Shown here piece after piece: positions 59,728-64,000 of a stretch of DNA of 64,000 nucleotides. The DNA is from Blastococcus sp. TF02A-30 (GTDB lineage: Bacteria; Actinomycetota; Actinomycetes; Mycobacteriales; Geodermatophilaceae), in the NCBI RefSeq assembly GCF_003319185.1, contig NZ_QOHJ01000006.1:124001-188000 (forward strand), given 5' to 3'. A program made the translations under genes and the position numbers. The first letter of the stretch is position 1; every line of letters begins with the position of its first letter. The notes below the pieces were generated by a model. That model had not been told where the DNA came from. It did not search any database and saw only the letters and a list, made by a program, of their open reading frames with translations.

Positions 59728-61115
59728 TCGCCCTGACGCTGGCCGAGGTCGCGGAGCTGACCGGCGGCACCCTGAGCGGTGCCACCGCCCCGGTGACCGG
59801 CGCGGTGACGCTCGACTCGCGGTCCCTCGCCCCCGGCGACCTGTTCGTCGCGGTGGCGGGGGAGCGGGTCGACGGGCACGACTTCCTGCCGGCCGCCGCG
59901 GCCGCCGGAGCGGCCGGTGCCCTGTGCGCCCGCCCCGATCCGGCGCTGGCGTGCGTCGTGGTCGACGACGTCGTGGCCGCCCTCGGCCGGCTCGCCGCGG
60001 GGGTGCACACCCGCCTCGCCGCCGGCGGCCTGGTCACCCTGGGGATCACCGGCTCGTCGGGCAAGACCTCGACCAAGGACCTGCTCGGCCAGGTGCTCGC
60101 CGCGGCCGGCCCCACGGTGAGCCCGCCCGGCTCGTACAACAACGACATCGGGCTGCCGCTGACCGTGCTCTCCGCCGACGAGGGCACCCGCTTCCTGGTG
60201 CTGGAGATGGGCGCCCGCGGATTGGGCCACATCGCCCGCCTGTGCCGGGTCGCCCGCCCGCAGATCGGCGTCGTGCTCAACGTCGGCTCGGCGCACCTGG
60301 GCGAGTTCGGCAGCCCCGAGGTGATCGCGCAGGCCAAGGGCGAGCTGGTCGAGGCGCTGCCCGACGACGGCACCGCCGTGCTCAACGCCGACGACCCGCG
60401 GGTGATCGGCATGGCCCCGCGCACCCGGGCACGGGTGCTGCGCACCGGCCGCGGGCAGGACGCCGACGTCCGGGCCGCGGAGGTCACCCTCGACGGGTCC
60501 GCCCGCGCCCGGTTCACCCTGGTGGCCGCCGGTGAGGAGCACCCGGTCGCGCTGCAGGTCGTGGGCGAGCACCAGGTCGCCAACGCGCTGTCGGCCGCCG
60601 GCGCCGCGCTCGCCGCCGGCATGGCGCCGGCCGCCGTCGCCGCCGCGCTCTCCGCCGCCGGGCCGCGCAGCCGCTGGCGGATGGAGGTCACCCGCCGCGC
60701 CGACGGCGTCACCGTGGTCAACGACGCCTACAACGCCAACCCGGAGTCGATGCGGGCCGCCCTGGCCGCGCTCGCCGGGCTGCCCGCCACCCGGCGGGTC
60801 GCCGTGCTCGGTGGCATGGCCGAGCTCGGCGCCGACGCCGACGCGGAGCACCGGCGGCTCGGGGTCGACGCCGTCGCCGCGGGGGTCGACGTGGTCGTGG
60901 CCGTCGGACCGGATGCGGTAGGGATAGCCGAGGCCGCGGTCACCGCCGGGCTCCGCGCAGGAGAGGGATCGATGCACGTGCCGGACCGGGCCGCCGCCCA
61001 CCAGTTGCTGGCCGAGGAGCTGCGCCCCGGTGACGTCGTGCTCGTGAAGGCCAGCCGCTCCTACGGCCTCGAACTGCTCGCCGCCGACCTCCTCGACGGG
61101 GAGGCCGGCGCGTGA
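59724..61115 (+). CDS. murF: UDP-MurNAc-tripeptide-D-Ala-D-Ala ligase
   Basis: A 463-residue Mur ligase adding D-Ala-D-Ala to the tripeptide. ITGSSGKTSTKDLL is the ATP loop, LEMGARGLGHIARLC the central-domain motif, and VNDAYNANPESMRAAL the C-terminal signature that separates MurF from MurE/D. The N-terminal substrate domain has VTLDSRSLAPGDLFVAV. It overlaps murE and mraY by GTGA, so the whole set is co-translated. Confidence 0.94.
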   Translation: MIALTLAEVAELTGGTLSGATAPVTGAVTLDSRSLAPGDLFVAVAGERVDGHDFLPAAAAAGAAGALCARPDPALACVVVDDVVAALGRLAAGVHTRLAAGGLVTLGITGSSGKTSTKDLLGQVLAAAGPTVSPPGSYNNDIGLPLTVLSADEGTRFLVLEMGARGLGHIARLCRVARPQIGVVLNVGSAHLGEFGSPEVIAQAKGELVEALPDDGTAVLNADDPRVIGMAPRTRARVLRTGRGQDADVRAAEVTLDGSARARFTLVAAGEEHPVALQVVGEHQVANALSAAGAALAAGMAPAAVAAALSAAGPRSRWRMEVTRRADGVTVVNDAYNANPESMRAALAALAGLPATRRVAVLGGMAELGADADAEHRRLGVDAVAAGVDVVVAVGPDAVGIAEAAVTAGLRAGEGSMHVPDRAAAHQLLAEELRPGDVVLVKASRSYGLELLAADLLDGEAGA

Positions 61116-62191
61116 GGAGCGTCCTCATCGCGGCCGGGCTCGGCCTGATCCTGTCCATCCTGCTCACGCCGCTGGCCATCCGCGCCTTCCGGCGGCAGGG
61201 GCTGGGCCAGGAGATCCGGGACGACGGCCCCGAGAGCCACCTGTCGAAGAAGGGCACGCCCACGATGGGCGGCACGGTGATCGTGGGCGCCACGGTCGTC
61301 GGTTACCTCGCCGCCCACCTGGCCTTCGCCGGGCAGGACAGCTGGGGGTTCAGCGCCTCCGGGCTCCTGCTGCTGTTCCTCATGGTCGGCATGGGCACCG
61401 TCGGCTTCCTCGACGACTACCTCAAGATCCGGCACCGCCGCAGCCTCGGGCTGAACAAGACGGCGAAGCTGGTCGGGCAGCTGGTCGTGGGGGTCACCTT
61501 CGCCGTCCTCGCGATCAACTTCGGCAACGACGACGGCATCACGCCGGCCTCCACCTCGATCTCCTACGTGCGCGACATCGCGCCGCTGGCGATCGGGCCG
61601 ATCCTGTTCGTGGTCTTCGCGTACCTGTTCATCGCCGGGTTCTCCAACGCGGTGAACCTCACCGACGGCCTGGACGGGCTGGCCGCCGGCTCCTCGGCCA
61701 TGGTCTTCGCCTCCTACCTGATCATCTCGTTCTGGCAGTTCACCCACGACTGCGCCCGCGAGGCGATCGACGGGTGCTACGTGGTCCGCGACCCGCTCGA
61801 CGTCACGCTCATCGCCGCGGCCGGCATGGGCGCCTGCCTGGGCTTCCTGTGGTGGAACACCAGCCCCGCGCGGATCTTCATGGGCGACACCGGCTCCCTC
61901 GCCCTCGGCGGCGTCATCTCCGGCCTGGCCATCGTCACCCGCACCGAGCTGCTGCTCGTCGTCCTCGGCGGGCTGTTCGTGGCGGTCACGCTGTCGGTGG
62001 TCATCCAGGTCGCCTTCTTCCGCGCGACCCGGCGGCGGGTCTTCCGGATGGCCCCGCTGCACCACCACTTCGAGCTGGCGGGCTGGACCGAGAACACGGT
62101 CATCGTCCGGTTCTGGCTGGTGACCGGGATGGCCGTGGCCTTCGGCCTGGGGCTCTTCTACGCCGACTGGCTCTCCTTCGCGGGGCTGTGA
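61112..62191 (+). CDS. mraY: Phospho-MurNAc-pentapeptide translocase
   Basis: A 359-residue membrane enzyme with about ten helices that joins phospho-MurNAc-pentapeptide to undecaprenyl phosphate to make lipid I. Active-site motifs: FLDDYLKIRH, FSNAVNLTDGLDGLAAGSS, FMGDTGSLALGG and the HHHFE loop. GTGA overlaps on both sides tie it to murF and murD. Length and motif order are standard. Confidence 0.95.
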   Translation: MRSVLIAAGLGLILSILLTPLAIRAFRRQGLGQEIRDDGPESHLSKKGTPTMGGTVIVGATVVGYLAAHLAFAGQDSWGFSASGLLLLFLMVGMGTVGFLDDYLKIRHRRSLGLNKTAKLVGQLVVGVTFAVLAINFGNDDGITPASTSISYVRDIAPLAIGPILFVVFAYLFIAGFSNAVNLTDGLDGLAAGSSAMVFASYLIISFWQFTHDCAREAIDGCYVVRDPLDVTLIAAAGMGACLGFLWWNTSPARIFMGDTGSLALGGVISGLAIVTRTELLLVVLGGLFVAVTLSVVIQVAFFRATRRRVFRMAPLHHHFELAGWTENTVIVRFWLVTGMAVAFGLGLFYADWLSFAGL

Positions 62192-63627
62192 CGGTGGCCG
62201 ACCTCGACGGCGCCACGGTCCTCGTCGCCGGGCTGGGCGTCTCCGGCGTCGCCGCCGCCCGGGTGCTCCTCGACCGCGGCGCCCGGGTGCTGCTCACCGA
62301 CGCCGCGGAGCGGCCCGTGGTCGCGGAGCTGAGCGCTGCCGGCGCCACCTGGCTGGGCGGGCTCGACGCCGTCCCCGGGGACACCGACCTGGTGGTCACC
62401 TCGCCGGGCTGGCGTCCCGACTCCCCGCTGCTGGTCGACGCCGCCCGGCGGGGCATCGAGGTCGTCGGCGAGCCGGAGCTGGCCTGGCGGCTGCGCGTCG
62501 CCGGCCCGGACGGCCGCCCGGCCCCGTGGCTGGCGGTCACCGGTACCAACGGCAAGACGACGACGGTCACGATGCTCGAGGCGGTCCTGCAGGCGGCCGG
62601 GCTGCGTGCGGTGGCCGCCGGGAACGTGGGCCGCCCGCTGGTCGAGGTGGTCACCGCCCGCGACCCCGACGGCCGGCCGTCGTTCGACGCGATCGCGGTG
62701 GAGCTGTCGAGCTTCCAGCTGCACTGGTCGTCCTCCCTCGCGCCGGCCGCCGCGGCGGTGCTCAACGTCGCCGACGACCACACCGACTGGCACGGCTCCT
62801 TCGCCGCCTACCGCGACGCCAAGGCACGGATCCTCGAGCGCGCGCCGGTCGCGGTGGCCGACGCCGGCGACCCGGTCGCGTCGTCGCTGGTCGCCGCCCA
62901 CCCGCACCCGGTGACGGTCACCCTCGGCGAGCCGGGAGCCGGGCAGCTGGGCGTGCGGGGCGGGGTGCTGGTGGATCGCGCCTTCGCCGCCGACCCCGCG
63001 GGGGAGGCGCTGCTCGAGCGGGACCGGCTGCAGGTGCCCGGCCCGCACAACGTGGTCAACGCGCTGGTGGCCGCCGCCCTGGCCCGCGCGGCGGGCGTGG
63101 ACGCGGAGGCCGTGGGCCGTGGCCTGGCCGGATTCCGCGGCGGGGCCCACCGCAACGTCCGGGTGGCGTCCACGGGCGGGGTCGACTGGGTCGACGACAG
63201 CAAGGCGACCAACCCGCACGCGGCCGGTGCCTCGCTGTCGGCCTACCCGCGGGTCGTCTGGATCGCGGGCGGCCTGCTCAAGGGGGCCGACGTCGACCCG
63301 CTGGTGGCCGCGGTCGCCCCGCGGCTGACCGGAGCGGTGCTGCTGGGCCGTGACCGGGCGCAGATCGCCGCCTCGCTGGCGCGACACGCCCCGACGGTGC
63401 CGGTCGTCGAGGTGCCCAGCGGCGACGATGGCGGGGTGGACGGGACGGGTGTGACTGCAGAGGCGACGATGGCGCAGGTCGTCGCCGCGGCCGCGCGGCT
63501 GGCCGGCCCCGGCGACACGGTGCTGCTCGCGCCCGCGGCCGCCTCCATGGACGTCTTCCGCGACTACGCGCACCGCGGGGACGCCTTCGCCGCGGCCGTG
63601 CGGGCGCTGGCGCCGGGCCGGCCGTGA
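62188..63627 (+). CDS. murD: UDP-MurNAc-L-alanine--D-glutamate ligase
   Basis: A 479-residue Mur ligase. The N-terminal domain has VLVAGLGVSGVAAARVL, ATP binding is VTGTNGKTTTV, and the central domain has IAVELSSFQLHW and NVADDHTDWHG. The C-terminal VDDSKATNPHAAGASL is diagnostic for MurD. The GTG at 62188 overlaps the mraY stop and its own stop overlaps the next gene. The longer frame to 61774 only mirrors mraY. Confidence 0.94.
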   Translation: MTVADLDGATVLVAGLGVSGVAAARVLLDRGARVLLTDAAERPVVAELSAAGATWLGGLDAVPGDTDLVVTSPGWRPDSPLLVDAARRGIEVVGEPELAWRLRVAGPDGRPAPWLAVTGTNGKTTTVTMLEAVLQAAGLRAVAAGNVGRPLVEVVTARDPDGRPSFDAIAVELSSFQLHWSSSLAPAAAAVLNVADDHTDWHGSFAAYRDAKARILERAPVAVADAGDPVASSLVAAHPHPVTVTLGEPGAGQLGVRGGVLVDRAFAADPAGEALLERDRLQVPGPHNVVNALVAAALARAAGVDAEAVGRGLAGFRGGAHRNVRVASTGGVDWVDDSKATNPHAAGASLSAYPRVVWIAGGLLKGADVDPLVAAVAPRLTGAVLLGRDRAQIAASLARHAPTVPVVEVPSGDDGGVDGTGVTAEATMAQVVAAAARLAGPGDTVLLAPAAASMDVFRDYAHRGDAFAAAVRALAPGRP

Positions 63628-64000
63628 CGACGACGGAGGTCCGCCCGGCCGCCCCCAGGCGCCCGCGCGCGCAGCGACCCGCCCCCCGCGCCCCCCGCTG
63701 GACCGGGCCGGCCTGGCTCGACGGCCCCATGACCAGCTGCCACCTGGTGCTGGGCGCCGCCGGGCTGCTGCTGGTCATCGGCCTGGTGATGGTGTTCAGC
63801 GCCTCCTCGATCGAGGCGGCCCTGGCCGACGAGCCGGCGTGGGCGCCCGGCGTCCAGCAGCTGATCTGGGCCTTCCTCGGCCTGATCGCCATGGGGGTGG
63901 CGCTGCGGCTGCCGGTCGGCTTCCTCCGCCGGTGGTCCCCGATCGCGCTGGTCGGCGTCGCCTTCCTCCTCCTGCTGGTGCTCGTCCCGGGTATCGGCGT
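63624..64000 (+). CDS. ftsW: Peptidoglycan glycosyltransferase FtsW, N-terminal part
   Basis: The first 125 codons of a SEDS protein, cut by the window edge. A Pro/Arg-rich cytoplasmic N-terminus of about 40 residues precedes the first helix with LVMVFSASS, the SEDS family hallmark, and two more helices follow. FtsW polymerises lipid II at the septum with FtsI. GTGA overlap with murD. Rod-shape homologue RodA is the alternative, but the cluster position makes FtsW much more likely. Confidence 0.88.
   Translation, partial: MTTTEVRPAAPRRPRAQRPAPRAPRWTGPAWLDGPMTSCHLVLGAAGLLLVIGLVMVFSASSIEAALADEPAWAPGVQQLIWAFLGLIAMGVALRLPVGFLRRWSPIALVGVAFLLLLVLVPGIG

Overview
The window is very GC-rich, has tightly packed genes on both strands and many GTG starts. 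It fits an actinomycete, most likely of the Geodermatophilaceae type (Blastococcus, Geodermatophilus, Modestobacter); that placement is inferred from gene content, not from a search. About two thirds of the genes can be named from motifs. No tRNA, rRNA, insertion sequence, prophage or CRISPR array was seen.

Layout. 1-9 kb: a lipid/hydrolase pair, then a divergent Baeyer-Villiger cassette (monooxygenase, esterase and TetR regulator against an SDR dehydrogenase) with two TetR-type operators between the arms, then glycerol kinase, RidA, a DEDDh exoribonuclease and a GNAT. 9-21 kb: a chemoreceptor, a DinB/DUF664 protein, a phosphofructokinase with pyrophosphate-type residues, class II DAHP synthase, threonine aldolase, endonuclease IV, the PASTA kinase PknL, glyA under a ZTP riboswitch, and a 2-hydroxy-acid oxidase divergent from an Rv2175c-like DNA-binding protein across only 12 bp. 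Several genes match, in shuffled order, the Mycobacterium tuberculosis Rv2172c-Rv2182c neighbourhood.

21-35 kb: carotenoid functions. crtE-crtI-crtB converge on crtYc-crtYd. After metF, a lipoprotein lipase, a CDP-alcohol phosphatidyltransferase and adenosine kinase, a second six-gene operon with GTGA overlaps at all five junctions carries a desaturase-like flavoprotein, a CruF-like hydratase and a CruG-like glycosyltransferase. Together they suggest a hydroxylated, glycosylated carotenoid.

35-48 kb: an HNH/DUF222 protein, then an SOS cassette (LexA box, DUF6504-like protein, HEPN-like protein, DnaE2). Next come housekeeping genes and a three-gene operon encoding a repetitive Asp-Gly-Gly-Ala polypeptide, a JmjC/cupin oxygenase and a sucrase/ferredoxin-like protein. 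dinB follows behind its own LexA box.

48-64 kb: DUF3040, the moxR-DUF58-transglutaminase operon (the DUF58 gene shows an apparent one-base frameshift), and the division/cell-wall cluster mraZ-rsmH-ftsL-ftsI-murE-murF-mraY-murD-ftsW, cut off inside ftsW. MraZ-type repeats with about 10-bp period lie before mraZ, before the divergent moxR operon, and between mraZ and rsmH. Many genes have a TANNNT hexamer 6-8 nt before the start codon and no Shine-Dalgarno sequence, so leaderless mRNAs appear common.

The best candidates for undescribed biology are the DGGA-repeat polypeptide/oxygenase operon, the ImuB-less DUF6504-HEPN-DnaE2 SOS cassette, the MraZ-box array facing moxR, and the symmetrical leaderless promoter in the 12-bp gap.
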